DNA of 64,000 nucleotides from JALORV01 sp963724365 (GTDB lineage: Bacteria; Pseudomonadota; Gammaproteobacteria; Burkholderiales; Burkholderiaceae_F): positions 62,001 through 126,000 of the forward strand of contig CAVRUR010000010.1 of assembly GCA_963724365.1 (NCBI GenBank), written 5' to 3'. The first letter of the stretch is position 1. Each line of letters opens with the position of its first letter. Below, in pieces: positions 8,926-18,301 of the stretch. The position numbers and the translations under genes are program-made. The notes beneath the pieces are model-generated. The model did no database searches and was not told the origin of the DNA. It saw nothing but the letters and a program-made list of their open reading frames with translations.

Positions 8926-9591
8926 ATGGCTACCCAGGACGAACTCAAGAGGGCGGTTGCGCGCGCCGCGATCCGTCATGTGCCGGATGGCGAGATCATC
9001 GGCGTCGGAACCGGCTCGACTGCCGACTTCTTCATCGATGAACTCGCGTCGATCCGGTCGCGCATCAAGGGCGCCGTCGCCAGTTCGGAGCGCAGTGCGC
9101 GCCGGCTCGCCGCGCTCGGAATTCCGCTGTTCGATCTCAACGACGTCGACGCACTTGCCGTGTACGTCGACGGCGCCGACGAGATCGATGCCGGCTTTTC
9201 GATGATCAAGGGGGGCGGCGGAGCGCTGACCCGCGAGAAGATTGTTGCGGCCGTGGCGCGCACCTTCGTCTGTATCGCCGACCAGAGCAAGCTTGTGCGC
9301 GTACTCGGCCAGTTCCCGCTGCCGGTCGAGGTCATCCCGATGGCGCGTGCGCAGGTTGCCCGCGAACTCCTGCGGCTCGGCGGATCGCCGCGGCTGCGTC
9401 CGGACTTCGTGACCGACAACGGCAATGTCATCATCGACGTTCACGGTTTGCGGATCGACGCCCCGGCCGCTATCGAGCAGCAAATCGACGGCATTGTCGG
9501 CGTCGTGACCAACGGACTCTTTGCGCGACGGGGAGCAGACATCCTGCTGCTCGGCACACCGGACGGCGTCCGGGAAACGCGGAGAGCATGA
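8926..9591 (+). CDS. rpiA: Ribose-5-phosphate isomerase A
   Basis: Interconverts ribose-5-phosphate and ribulose-5-phosphate in the pentose phosphate pathway. The 221 residues show the GVGTGSTADFFID phosphate-binding motif, the DGADEID catalytic block and the KGGGGALTREK motif. The ATG follows GGAAGG at a suitable distance. Its stop overlaps the next start (ATGA), so the two genes are translationally coupled. Confidence 0.95.
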   Translation: MATQDELKRAVARAAIRHVPDGEIIGVGTGSTADFFIDELASIRSRIKGAVASSERSARRLAALGIPLFDLNDVDALAVYVDGADEIDAGFSMIKGGGGALTREKIVAAVARTFVCIADQSKLVRVLGQFPLPVEVIPMARAQVARELLRLGGSPRLRPDFVTDNGNVIIDVHGLRIDAPAAIEQQIDGIVGVVTNGLFARRGADILLLGTPDGVRETRRA

Positions 9592-10274
9592 ACGCCTGGC
9601 TGCGCGGCGCGGGACTGGCCGGCGCGGCGCTTTTCCTCGTACTCACCGGCTATGTGATCGCGGCGCTGGTGCTTGGTGTGTTGCCGCGCAATACGGACTT
9701 CGTCGAGTCGCATGACGGTATCCCGGTGTACGTGCGGACCAACGGCGTGCATGCGGAACTCATCGTTCCGACGCGGTTCGGCGAAATCGACTGGAGCGCC
9801 GAGTTTCCGGTGCGGCAGATGCGTGCGCTGCCGGCGCCGACCGACTGGATTGCATTCGGCTGGGGCGACCGTGGCTTCATGGTCAACACGCCAACATGGT
9901 CAGACCTGCACCCCACGACCGCCATCGTGGCGCTGAGTGGCCTGGGAGCCGGCGCAATGCACGTCGAGTACGTGGAGACGCCGACGGCCTACAAGGCCAG
10001 GCGTGTGCGCTTGTCAGCCGCGGAATACGAGCGGCTGGTCGCCTACATCCGAGCTTCGTTCGTGCGCGACCCGGACGGGCGGGCACGCCAGATCGACGCG
10101 CCGGGGTACTTCAACTCCGATGCGTTCTACGAGTCGGTGCCGACGTATGCATTCTGGTACACCTGCAACGAGTGGACGCGCCGCGCCCTGGTGGCTGCCG
10201 GCGTGCGGACCGCCTTCTGGGCGCCCTTCGATACGGCCATCATGTACCACCTGCCGCAGCCGCCCGCGCGCTGA
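9588..10274 (+). CDS. DUF2459 (TIGR02117) family membrane-anchored protein
   Basis: A 228-residue protein with one N-terminal hydrophobic segment (residues about 8-35), followed by a soluble domain with the family's NGVHAELIVPT, FGWGDRGF and YTCNEWT blocks. Those conserved His, Asp, Cys and Asn residues suggest a cysteine-peptidase-like or permuted NlpC/P60-like fold, but no activity is established. It starts in the ATGA overlap with rpiA and converges on yggX. Function unknown. Confidence 0.85.
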   Translation: MNAWLRGAGLAGAALFLVLTGYVIAALVLGVLPRNTDFVESHDGIPVYVRTNGVHAELIVPTRFGEIDWSAEFPVRQMRALPAPTDWIAFGWGDRGFMVNTPTWSDLHPTTAIVALSGLGAGAMHVEYVETPTAYKARRVRLSAAEYERLVAYIRASFVRDPDGRARQIDAPGYFNSDAFYESVPTYAFWYTCNEWTRRALVAAGVRTAFWAPFDTAIMYHLPQPPAR

Positions 10275-10318
10275 GTCACATCGCTCCTGCGGACGGCAGA
10301 ATCCGGTGAGCCGGCCGC

Positions 10319-10591
10319 CTAGCTCGACGGCGGCACATATCCCGCCGCGGCATCCGCGCCTTCGCCGAAGAAGTGCTTCTCCATCTGCGTCAGCAGGTAC
10401 TTGCGGGCGCGGGCATCGGCCAGGTTCAGGCGGTTCTCGTTGACCAGCATCGTCTGGTGCTTGAGCCAGCCGGCCCACGCCTCCTTCGATACGTTCTCCC
10501 AGATCCGCTTGCCGAGGTCGCCCGGGACCGGCGGGAAGTCGAGAGCCTCGGCCTCACGGCCGAGCTTCACGCAGTGAATCATGCGCGCCAT
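10319..10591 (-). CDS. yggX: Oxidative damage protection / probable Fe(II)-trafficking protein
   Basis: A 90-residue protein with the family N-terminus MARMIHCVKLGREAEAL, including the single conserved cysteine, and the GxxGKRIWENVSKEAW core. YggX proteins protect Fe-S clusters and limit oxidative damage. It lies 11 bases after argA on the same strand, so a shared transcript is likely. Confidence 0.95.
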   Translation of the reverse strand: MARMIHCVKLGREAEALDFPPVPGDLGKRIWENVSKEAWAGWLKHQTMLVNENRLNLADARARKYLLTQMEKHFFGEGADAAAGYVPPSS

Positions 10592-10602
10592 GGTGCGTTC
10601 TC

Positions 10603-11964
10603 CTAGATCGATTTGATCAGCACCTGCGAGCGGCGCTGCCAGTTGTACATGTTCTGCCGCGTCGGCGGTAGGTCGTCGACGGTGGCCGGCTTGAATCCGC
10701 GCTTGATGAAGAAGTGCGCAGTGCGGGTGGTCAGCACGAACAGTCGTTCAATGCCGGCGGCCTTGGCGCGGGCCTCGATGCGCTTCATCAGGCGCTCGCC
10801 GTCGCCGTAGCCCTGGTACTGCGGGTGGACCGTGAGGCACGCGAGTTCGCCGGTGTTCTCGCGCGGGAACGGGTACAGCGCGGCGCACCCGAAGATGAAG
10901 CCATCGTGCTCGAGCACGGTAAACCGGTCGATCTCGCGCTCGATCAGCTCGCGCGGCCGCTTGACCAGCGTGCCGTCGGCCTCGAGCGGCTCGATCAGCT
11001 TGATGACACCGCCGACGTCGTCGGCGGTCGCATCGCGCATCTTCTCCAGGTTCTCCGGCGCCACCATCGTGCCGACGCCCTCGTGCGTGAACAGCTCCAC
11101 CAGCACGCCGCCATCCAGCGCGTACGAGAGGATGTGCGCCCGCGCGACGCCGCCGCGGCAGGCCTTGACCGCATAGCGCAGGTTGAACGCGGCATCGCCC
11201 GTGACTTCGCCGGCGGCAAGCCGGCGCTCCGCGTCCTCCACGGACAGTTCGTTCAACAACTCGCGCTCAGTTCCCGCGATGCCGGCGGTCTCGGTCAGCA
11301 GCACGAGCTTGTCGGCCTTGAGCGCCGTCGCAACGCTGCAGGCCACGTCTTCCATCGTCAGGTTGAACGCTTCGCCGGTCGGCGAAAAGCCGAGCGGCGA
11401 GAGCAGCACCAGCCCGCCGTTCGCGAGCACGAAGCGCAGCGCGTCGGTGTCGACCTTGCGTACGACGCCGCTCAACTGCAGATCGACGCCGTCGATGATG
11501 CCCATGGGCCGGGCCGTGACGAAGTTGCCGCTGACGACCCGCACCTTCGAGTGAGCCATCGGGGTCGACGGCAGGCCCTGCGAGAACGCAGCCTCGATGT
11601 CCAACCGGATCTCTCCCGCGGCTTCCTTCACGCACTCGAGCGCGGCAGCGTCCGTGACACGGACATCGTTGTGGAAGCGGGCGTCGATGCCTCTGAGTGC
11701 AAGCTGCGCCTGCACCTGCGGTCTCGAGCCGTGCACCAGCACAATCCGGATGCCCATCGCATTCAGCAGCGATACGTCCTGGATCAGCGCGGTCAGTTGT
11801 CCGGCTTCGATCAGGCTGCCGGAAAACGCGATCACGAAAGTGCGCCCGCGGTGCGCATGGACGTAGGGCGCGACCTGCCGCAGCCAGGCGACGAACTGCG
11901 CCTGGTCGGTGGCCTGGACTAGCGGTTGTTTCACTGCGGTGTCGTTCAGCACGGCATCGTTCAT
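10603..11964 (-). CDS. argA: Amino-acid N-acetyltransferase (N-acetylglutamate synthase)
   Basis: First step of arginine synthesis: glutamate plus acetyl-CoA gives N-acetylglutamate. The 453 residues comprise an amino-acid-kinase-like regulatory domain (about 25-290; FSGSLIEAG and LVHGSRPQV) that usually binds arginine for feedback control, and a C-terminal GNAT domain (about 305-450; LTVHPQYQGYGDGERL acetyl-CoA loop). The start has no ribosome-binding sequence; a TATACT box ends seven bases before the ATG, suggesting a leaderless message. An 18-base palindrome overlaps this box. Confidence 0.95.
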   Translation of the reverse strand: MNDAVLNDTAVKQPLVQATDQAQFVAWLRQVAPYVHAHRGRTFVIAFSGSLIEAGQLTALIQDVSLLNAMGIRIVLVHGSRPQVQAQLALRGIDARFHNDVRVTDAAALECVKEAAGEIRLDIEAAFSQGLPSTPMAHSKVRVVSGNFVTARPMGIIDGVDLQLSGVVRKVDTDALRFVLANGGLVLLSPLGFSPTGEAFNLTMEDVACSVATALKADKLVLLTETAGIAGTERELLNELSVEDAERRLAAGEVTGDAAFNLRYAVKACRGGVARAHILSYALDGGVLVELFTHEGVGTMVAPENLEKMRDATADDVGGVIKLIEPLEADGTLVKRPRELIEREIDRFTVLEHDGFIFGCAALYPFPRENTGELACLTVHPQYQGYGDGERLMKRIEARAKAAGIERLFVLTTRTAHFFIKRGFKPATVDDLPPTRQNMYNWQRRSQVLIKSI

Positions 11965-11966
11965 CG

Positions 11967-11984
11967 GCGAAAGTATACTTTCGC
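11967..11984 (-). promoter_or_regulatory. argA: 18-base perfect palindrome over the argA -10 box
   Basis: GCGAAAGTATACTTTCGC is a perfect inverted repeat ending two bases before the argA ATG. On the minus strand it contains TATACT, followed by seven bases and the start codon, so transcription would begin at or next to the ATG. A repressor bound here would block argA directly. No good -35 hexamer is visible. Palindrome and spacing are seen; operator function is inferred. Confidence 0.55.
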
Positions 11985-12106
11985 TGTTTTACTCACCGCG
12001 CATTCACCGACAATCCGCCGCGATCCAGCGCACTTGATGCGCGCGCGGCGCCCCTGGCCACGAGAATCTCATGACGCGCTAGCACCGCAAGGTGCGACGC
12101 GAGCCG

Positions 12107-15100
12107 ATGCAGCCCCCACAGCCCAGCCCGCCCCGTCACAGGGGGCCACGGGTTCGCGCGCCGCTGCCGGCCATCACCTTTCCCGAGGAGTTGCCGGTCT
12201 CGGCCCGGCGCGAGGACATTGCTCGCGCCATCGCCGCGAACCAGGTCGTGATCATCAGCGGCGAGACCGGCTCCGGCAAGACGACGCAGCTTCCGAAGAT
12301 CTGCCTGAACCTGGGTCGCGGCAGGGACGGCATCATCGGCCATACGCAGCCGCGACGCATCGCGGCGTCGAGCATTGCGCGGCGCATCGCGGAGGAACTC
12401 AGGACACCGTTGGGCGATGTCGTCGGCTTCAAGGTCCGCTTCACCGACCAGACGCGGCCGGGCGCATCGGTCAAGCTGATGACCGATGGCATCCTGCTGG
12501 CGGAGTCCCAGGCAGATCCGCTGCTGTCGCAGTACGACACGCTGATCATCGACGAAGCCCACGAGCGTTCGCTCAACATCGATTTCCTGCTGGGCTACCT
12601 GAGGCAGTTGCTGCCGCGCCGGCCCGATCTCAAGCTGATCATCACGTCGGCGACGATCGATGCGGACCGCTTTGCGCGCCACTTCGGATCGGCGCAGGAG
12701 CCGGCGCCGGTGATCGAGGTCTCCGGGCGACTGTATCCGGTCGAGGTGCGCTACCGACCGGTGGCCGAGGCGGACGACGCCGACGATCGCACCTTGATGG
12801 AAGCGTTGGTCGAAGCCGTGGACGAGTGTGCGCACGCCGGGCGCGGCGATGTGCTGGTGTTCCTGCCCGGCGAACGCGAGATCCGCGAGGCGGCCGAGGC
12901 ATTGCGCAAGCATCGGACGGTCGGCGCGGGAGCGGCCACGGAGATATTGCCGCTCTATGCGCGGCTGTCCGGCGAAGAGCAGGACCGGGTGTTCCGGCCC
13001 TCCGGGTCGGGGCGTCGCATCATCCTGGCTACCAATGTGGCGGAAACCTCGCTGACGGTGCCCGGCATCCGATACGTTGTCGATACCGGGCTCGCGCGCG
13101 TGAAGCGCTATTCGTATCGCAACAAGGTCGAGCAGCTGCAGATCGAGCCGGTGTCGCAGGCGGCCGCCAACCAGCGCGCGGGGCGCTGCGGCCGTGTCGC
13201 GGATGGCATCTGTGTCCGGTTGTATGCGGAAGATGATTTCGCGAAGCGTCCGCGCTTCACCGACCCGGAAATCCTGCGCGCTTCGCTGGCGAGCGTGATC
13301 CTGCGCATGAAATCGCTGGGCCTCGGCGATGTGGCCGACTTTCCGTTCGTCGAGCCGCCCACCGGCCGCGCGATCGCCGACGGCATGCAGCTGCTGGCGG
13401 AACTGAATGCAGTCGACGAGCGCAACGAGCTGACACCCGTGGGCCGTGAACTCGCCCACTTGCCGCTCGATCCACGCGTCGCACGGATGCTGCTGGCGGC
13501 CCGCGATCAGCACTGCATCAGTGAAATGCTGGTCATCGCTGCGGCACTATCGGTGCAGGATCCGCGCGAGCGGCCACTTGAGGCGCAGGAGGCCGCTGAT
13601 CAGGCGCATCGCCGCCATGCCGACGACAAGAGTGACTTCCTGACGCTGGTGAAACTGTGGCACTTTGTGCAGGAACGTGTGGGTCACAAGAAGTCGAACC
13701 GGAAACTGACGGAGGAACTACGCAGCCAGTTCCTGAGTCCACGGCGCGTGCGTGAGTGGACCGACGTGCATGGGCAGCTCGCCGCTCTGGCGGGCGAGCA
13801 CGGATGGCGCCTCAACCCGTCGCCGGCGACCTTCGAACAGGTGCACCTGGCTCTGCTGGCCGGGTTGCTGGGCAACCTGGGTTGTCGCGTGCTCGATGCC
13901 GACCGCGGCGAGCCGCCCTATGCCGGCGCGCGAGGCATCAAGTACTTCGTCTGGCCGGGTTCGCCGCTGCTGAAGAAGGCGGGCCGCTGGATCATGGCAG
14001 CGGAGCTCGTCGAAACGTCGCGCCTGTTTGCGCGCACCATCGCCAACATCGAACCCGCCTGGCTCGAGCGGGTCGGCGCGCATTTGCTGAAGCGGTCGCA
14101 CGGTGATCCGCATTGGGAAAAGCGTGCCGCGCAGGTCGTGGCATTCGAACGCGCGACCCTCTATGGCTTGCTGGTGTACCAGCAGCGACGCGTCAATTTC
14201 GGTCGGTTGAATCCTGCGCACGCGCGCGAGATCTTCATCCGCGAGGCGCTGGTCGTGGGCGAATACGAGACGCGCGCACCGTTTTTCGCGCACAACCAGC
14301 GGCTGGTGCGCGAAATCCGCGAACTCGAACACCGCTCACGCAGGCTCGACGTGCTGGTCGACGACGAACTGATCTTCGCGTTCTACGACCGTGTGATCCC
14401 GCCGGACGTCACCAGCGGCGCCGAGTTCGAGAAGTGGCGTACGGCCGCCGAACGCGAGCAGCCTCGCCTCCTCTTCCTGGTGCGCGACGAACTGATGCGC
14501 CACGAGGCCGCGGGCGTGACCACGGACCTCTTTCCCAAGCAGCTCACATTGCGCGGCAAGGGCGGGCCCGAGACAGTGCTGGCGTTGTCGTACCACTTCG
14601 AGCCCGGCAGTCCGCGAGATGGCGTGACGCTGACGCTGCCGCTGCTCGCGCTGAACCAGATCGATGCGCAACGAGCCGAGTGGCTGGTGCCAGGAATGCT
14701 GAAGGAAAAGGCGCAACTGCTCCTCAAGTCGCTGCCGCAGAAGATGCGCCGTCACTGCGTGCCCCTGCCGGAGTACGCCGCCAGTTTCGCGTCGCGACAG
14801 AGTCTTCGGACCGATGAGCCGCTGCTCGACGTGCTGATTGGGGACGTGCGCGAGAACGCGGGCGTCGTCTGTCAGCGCAGCGACTTCAAGCTCGAAACAC
14901 TGCCGGCGCATTTGACGATGAACTTCAAGGTCGTCGACGAGCACGGACGGCAGCTCGGCATGGGCCGCAACCTGTCGCAGTTGCGGGCTGAACTCGGCGC
15001 GGACGCGCAGGTCAGTTTCCGCAACGCGGCGGCGGCCGATGCCCGGCTCGCCGACAGCCTGCAGGACGATATCCGCGACTGGGACTTCGGCGAGCTGCCG

Positions 15101-15946
15101 GAACTGATGCAGGTCGATCGCAAGGGCCCGGACGGCCGCACCGTGAAGCTTGTGGGGTACCCGGCGCTGGTCGACCGCGTGGATCACTGCGAGATCGATG
15201 TCTTCGATGACGCGGACGAGGCGCTTGCGCGCCATCGCGGCGGGCTGCGCCGGCTGTTCCGCCTGCAGTTGCGGGAGCAGCTGAAGTTCCTGGAGAAAAG
15301 TCTTTCGTCCTTGCAGTCCACGCAGATGCAGGCGGCTACGGTGCCTGCATTGGCCGCGGCGCTGCCTCGTTTCGAGGCACTGCGTGAACAGGTCATCGTC
15401 GCGGCCATCGATCGCACCTGCCTCATCGGTCCGTGGCCAACCGACCGCGCATCGTTCGTGACGCGCAAGGACGAGGCACGCGCCAAGCTCAGCCTGATCG
15501 CCCAGGAAGTCGCGAGGCTGATTGCAGTGATCATCGCCGAGGCTGTAGCGCTGACGAAGAAGCTGAACTCCGCGCGTGCGTTCGCCGCGGCGGTTTCCGA
15601 CATCGAGCAGCAGCTCGCGCGGCTGTTCGCGCGCGACTTCATCGTCGACGTGCGCCCCGAACAACTCGCGCACTATCCGCGCTACATGAAGGCAATCGGG
15701 CTGCGGCTGGACAAGCTGAAAGGCGATCCTGTGCGTGACGCCCAACGACTCCAGGAGGTGCTTGCCCTGCAGACGCCGTGGCTGCGTGAACTCACGGCAC
15801 GGAAAGGCGTCGTCGATCCTCGCCTGGAGGAGTTCCGGTGGATGCTGGAGGAACTGCGCGTGAGCCTGTTTGCGCAGGAACTGCGCACACCGATGCCGGT
15901 AAGCAGCAAGCGCCTGCAGAAAGCCTGGGAAGCACTACAGCGCTAG
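12107..15946 (+). CDS. hrpA: ATP-dependent RNA helicase HrpA (DEAH box)
   Basis: Large DEAH-box helicase that acts on structured RNA and stalled ribosomes. From the ATG at 12107 it has 1279 residues, usual for HrpA. Motifs: GETGSGKTTQLPK (P-loop, near residue 51), DEAHERS (near 147), ITSATIDADRF, TNVAETSLTVPGIRYV and QRAGRCGR, followed by helicase-associated and OB regions and the long C-terminal DUF3418-type domain. A GTG at 12092 is an alternative start. Neither start has a clear ribosome site. Confidence 0.96.
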   Translation: MQPPQPSPPRHRGPRVRAPLPAITFPEELPVSARREDIARAIAANQVVIISGETGSGKTTQLPKICLNLGRGRDGIIGHTQPRRIAASSIARRIAEELRTPLGDVVGFKVRFTDQTRPGASVKLMTDGILLAESQADPLLSQYDTLIIDEAHERSLNIDFLLGYLRQLLPRRPDLKLIITSATIDADRFARHFGSAQEPAPVIEVSGRLYPVEVRYRPVAEADDADDRTLMEALVEAVDECAHAGRGDVLVFLPGEREIREAAEALRKHRTVGAGAATEILPLYARLSGEEQDRVFRPSGSGRRIILATNVAETSLTVPGIRYVVDTGLARVKRYSYRNKVEQLQIEPVSQAAANQRAGRCGRVADGICVRLYAEDDFAKRPRFTDPEILRASLASVILRMKSLGLGDVADFPFVEPPTGRAIADGMQLLAELNAVDERNELTPVGRELAHLPLDPRVARMLLAARDQHCISEMLVIAAALSVQDPRERPLEAQEAADQAHRRHADDKSDFLTLVKLWHFVQERVGHKKSNRKLTEELRSQFLSPRRVREWTDVHGQLAALAGEHGWRLNPSPATFEQVHLALLAGLLGNLGCRVLDADRGEPPYAGARGIKYFVWPGSPLLKKAGRWIMAAELVETSRLFARTIANIEPAWLERVGAHLLKRSHGDPHWEKRAAQVVAFERATLYGLLVYQQRRVNFGRLNPAHAREIFIREALVVGEYETRAPFFAHNQRLVREIRELEHRSRRLDVLVDDELIFAFYDRVIPPDVTSGAEFEKWRTAAEREQPRLLFLVRDELMRHEAAGVTTDLFPKQLTLRGKGGPETVLALSYHFEPGSPRDGVTLTLPLLALNQIDAQRAEWLVPGMLKEKAQLLLKSLPQKMRRHCVPLPEYAASFASRQSLRTDEPLLDVLIGDVRENAGVVCQRSDFKLETLPAHLTMNFKVVDEHGRQLGMGRNLSQLRAELGADAQVSFRNAAAADARLADSLQDDIRDWDFGELPELMQVDRKGPDGRTVKLVGYPALVDRVDHCEIDVFDDADEALARHRGGLRRLFRLQLREQLKFLEKSLSSLQSTQMQAATVPALAAALPRFEALREQVIVAAIDRTCLIGPWPTDRASFVTRKDEARAKLSLIAQEVARLIAVIIAEAVALTKKLNSARAFAAAVSDIEQQLARLFARDFIVDVRPEQLAHYPRYMKAIGLRLDKLKGDPVRDAQRLQEVLALQTPWLRELTARKGVVDPRLEEFRWMLEELRVSLFAQELRTPMPVSSKRLQKAWEALQR

Positions 15947-15990
15947 CGAGAGAGCTCGTCGCATGCCAGCGCCGGCATTGAGGGATCCGC

Positions 15991-16018
15991 TTGCGACAGT
16001 GGCTTACGCAGCGATAAT
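15991..16018 (+). promoter_or_regulatory. Candidate sigma-70 promoter for the GlsB-type gene
   Basis: TTGCGA at 15991-15996 and GATAAT at 16013-16018 are separated by 16 bases, about 108 bases upstream of the ATG at 16127. It is the best promoter-like pair in the 180-base gap after hrpA. Confidence 0.45.
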
Positions 16019-16126
16019 GCGGGCGTATGCGGATCGCCTTGGGCGACAACGCCCGATTCAGCGTCCGGCAGGCCGACGATCGATTCAGTCGGTCGAGTCG
16101 GCTGCGGAAAACAACGGAGGTACGGG

Positions 16127-16387
16127 ATGAACTTCATCATCTGGCTCGTCGTCGGTGGCTTGATCGGCTGGCTTGCCAGCATCATCATGAAGACGAATGC
16201 GCAGCAGGGTGTCCTCCTCAATATCGTGGTCGGCATTGCTGGAGCCATGATTGGAGGGTGGCTGATTTCGCCGCTGGTGGGAGCCGGAACGGTGAACCAG
16301 GGTGACTTCAGCATTGGCAGCCTGCTGGTGTCGCTGGTCGGCGCGATCATCCTGCTGGCTGTCCTGAAGCTGATTCGCCGCAACTAG
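16127..16387 (+). CDS. GlsB/YeaQ/YmgE family stress-response membrane protein
   Basis: An 86-residue protein with three hydrophobic segments (residues about 3-20, 29-50 and 62-82), a glycine-rich GGLIGWLASIIM start and a C-terminal KLIRRN tail, all typical of the transglycosylase-associated (GlsB/YeaQ) family. A GGAGG lies upstream of the ATG. It is an inner-membrane protein often induced by envelope or acid stress; molecular role unknown. Its stop overlaps the end of a small minus-strand frame. Confidence 0.9.
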   Translation: MNFIIWLVVGGLIGWLASIIMKTNAQQGVLLNIVVGIAGAMIGGWLISPLVGAGTVNQGDFSIGSLLVSLVGAIILLAVLKLIRRN

Positions 16388-16521
16388 GCGCGGCCTTTGC
16401 CCAGCGCCTCGCTCAACCGCCACTCGCTCGCGGCGGGATCACCGTACTCCCACATCGAGTCGACGTCCGCTGCGGGCGCGGCCATGCACACGCCGGCCAG
16501 CAGCGCTGCGGCGAATCTCAC
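16384..16521 (-). pseudogene. Short secreted-type frame, likely a truncated gene start
   Basis: A 45-residue frame from GTG 16521 begins with a signal-peptide-like segment (VRFAAALLAGVCMAAPAAD) and continues with SMWEYGDPAASEWRLSEAL, which resembles the mature N-terminus of some betaproteobacterial TPR proteins but stops at once. It could be the remnant of a larger gene cut off beside the GlsB-type gene. Weak support; it may also be chance. Confidence 0.25.
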
Positions 16522-16534
16522 GCGAGCGCGTGCT

Positions 16535-17140
16535 TCAGGTGGTTGAACGCGGTGTCGGGCCGCCATGCGGACTGCGTCGCGGAGCGAGTTCGTCCTTCGG
16601 ACCCTGTTCGATGTCGAAGGCAAACTCGCGGATCAGCTGCCCATCGATGTAGACGCGCATCTTGTGCGCACCGATCGGGTCGCCTGGCGCGTAGCGCCAT
16701 TCGTTGGCGATGAACCCGAGGCGGGTAGGGATGATGCGCTCGGTGACGGCCGTCTTGCGGTCGGGCGAGATCGTGTAGATGCCCATGGCCTCGCCCGGTC
16801 CCCATGTGGGCGGCGCTTCAGGCAACTCGAACTCCTCGCGCCAGATCACGGTCGGCTTTTCCGTCTTGAAGACGATGTACCAGCCGTAGGGCGCCGCGAT
16901 GACCGCCGGAAACTTGTCGGTCTCGTAAAGGACGCGGCGGCCGGCCGGGTCGGCGCCGAAGACGCCGAACTGGGCGGAGACCACCTCGAGCGGCGCCGAC
17001 TTGCCAGGTACCGGTTGCGGAGCAGGCAAGGGAACGGCTGCGGTGCCGGTCGCTGGAGCCGGGCCGGGCGTCGCGCAGGCTGACACCAGTGCGGCAATCA
17101 GCGCCAGGGCGACGGAACGAAAGCGTGGCGGCATCGGCAA
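16535..17140 (-). CDS. Conserved hypothetical lipoprotein
   Basis: A 201-residue protein with a signal peptide ending in a lipobox (ALVSAC), a Pro/Ala linker and a soluble domain containing YETDKFPAVIAAPYGWYIVF, GPGEAMGIYTISPD and MRVYIDGQLIREFAFD. It is probably anchored to the periplasmic face of the outer or inner membrane. I do not recognise the family. The last 16 or so residues are low-complexity basic. An alternative frame there ends in RPDTAFNHLKHALA and would overlap the next small frame as GTGA, so a one-base error near 16580 is possible. Confidence 0.7.
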   Translation of the reverse strand: MPMPPRFRSVALALIAALVSACATPGPAPATGTAAVPLPAPQPVPGKSAPLEVVSAQFGVFGADPAGRRVLYETDKFPAVIAAPYGWYIVFKTEKPTVIWREEFELPEAPPTWGPGEAMGIYTISPDRKTAVTERIIPTRLGFIANEWRYAPGDPIGAHKMRVYIDGQLIREFAFDIEQGPKDELAPRRSPHGGPTPRSTT

Positions 17141-17481
17141 CCTCCAGCAGGCGTTGAACTCATCGGCTCTTGATCGCCCGATTTAATCACAGTTGATCAG
17201 CGGTCAGGTTCGTTGATATGACGTCACATTGCACAACAAGTTGCATCGTCGGTGGTCCGAGACCGGACTTGTCCACCGATCGGTTGATGCGTCTGCCGGC
17301 GTCGATCCAGGCGGAAGTGCTGCCTTAGAATTTGCGGCTGTCCTGAAACGGGACGTCTGATCGGGGAGCCGGGTGCAATGCGGGCATGGAACAGCATGGT
17401 GCCGTGTCGTGCGGCATGGAGTGCCGAGGCAGGCGCGCATGCCGGTGGCGTGATCGTCCGGAACTCGGGCGATACGTCGAT
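17141..17481. other. Intergenic region between lipoprotein and CinA-like genes
   Basis: A 341-base divergent gap with lower GC than its neighbours. It holds a TGACGTCA palindrome near 17219 and a TAGAAT box at 17326-17331 without a matching -35. No gene-like frame was found; longer frames crossing it lack a start signal and consistent codon use. Confidence 0.5.
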
Positions 17482-18291
17482 ATGAGCGCGCCCCGGTTCG
17501 GACTGGTCATCGTCGGCGACGAGATCCTGTCGGGCAAACGTGCGGACAAGCACCTGGTCAAGGCGATCGAACTGCTGAAGGCGCGGGGACTCTGTCTCGA
17601 CTGGGCTCATTACGCGGGCGATGATCGCGAGGCGCTCATCGCCCTGTATGAGCGCACGCTGGCGGGGCAGCACATCGTGTTCAGTTGCGGTGGGATCGGC
17701 TCGACGCCGGACGATCACACGCGGCAGGCCGTCGCCTCGGCGTTGGGGGTGCCGCTGGTGCTGCATCCCGAAGCGGAGGCGCTGATCACGCAACGTTGCG
17801 CCGACATGGCACGCGAAGGCAGGGGCAGCGCCGACATGACCCTGCCCGAGAATCGGCAGCGCCTGACGATGGGCGAGTTCCCGCAGGGCAGCGCGATCAT
17901 CCCCAACCCGTTCAACCGGATTCCCGGTTTCTCGATTCGTGAGCACTGGTTCATGCCGGGTTTTCCGGTGATGGCGTGGCCGATGATCGAATGGGTGCTG
18001 GACACGCACTACCGCTTTGCATTCGGCACCGGCGTGGTGGCCGAACGGTCACTCGTGGTTTTCGAAACCGCGGAGTCAGCGCTGGTTCCGCTGATGCGTG
18101 ACCTCGAGCAGCGCTACGAAGGAGTGAAGGCGTTCAGCCTGCCCTCGGTGGGCGATGGTCGCGATGGGCGCGTGGCGCGACGCCATATCGAACTGGGCGT
18201 GAAGGGCGCGCCCGGGAGCATCGAAGGCGCATTCGTCGCCTTGTGCGCAGGCGTCGCTGAGCTCGGCGCGGAGTTCGAATTGCCGGAATGA
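17482..18291 (+). CDS. CinA-like molybdopterin-binding domain protein
   Basis: A 269-residue protein from ATG 17482 matching the competence/damage-inducible protein A N-terminal (MoaB/Mog-like) domain. It has FGLVIVGDEILSGKRADKH, then the SCGGIGSTPDDHTRQA motif and the FMPGFPVM block. The C-terminal nicotinamide-amidase domain of full CinA is absent, as in many betaproteobacterial relatives. The frame is open further upstream, but that part is low-complexity and unlike the family. Physiological role uncertain. Confidence 0.85.
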   Translation: MSAPRFGLVIVGDEILSGKRADKHLVKAIELLKARGLCLDWAHYAGDDREALIALYERTLAGQHIVFSCGGIGSTPDDHTRQAVASALGVPLVLHPEAEALITQRCADMAREGRGSADMTLPENRQRLTMGEFPQGSAIIPNPFNRIPGFSIREHWFMPGFPVMAWPMIEWVLDTHYRFAFGTGVVAERSLVVFETAESALVPLMRDLEQRYEGVKAFSLPSVGDGRDGRVARRHIELGVKGAPGSIEGAFVALCAGVAELGAEFELPE

Positions 18292-18301
18292 AGAAAGGGC
18301 G

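Noticed and set aside
8845..9483. Antisense frame over rpiA
   Set aside because: rpiA is unambiguous on the plus strand, and the opposite frame is a compositional artefact.
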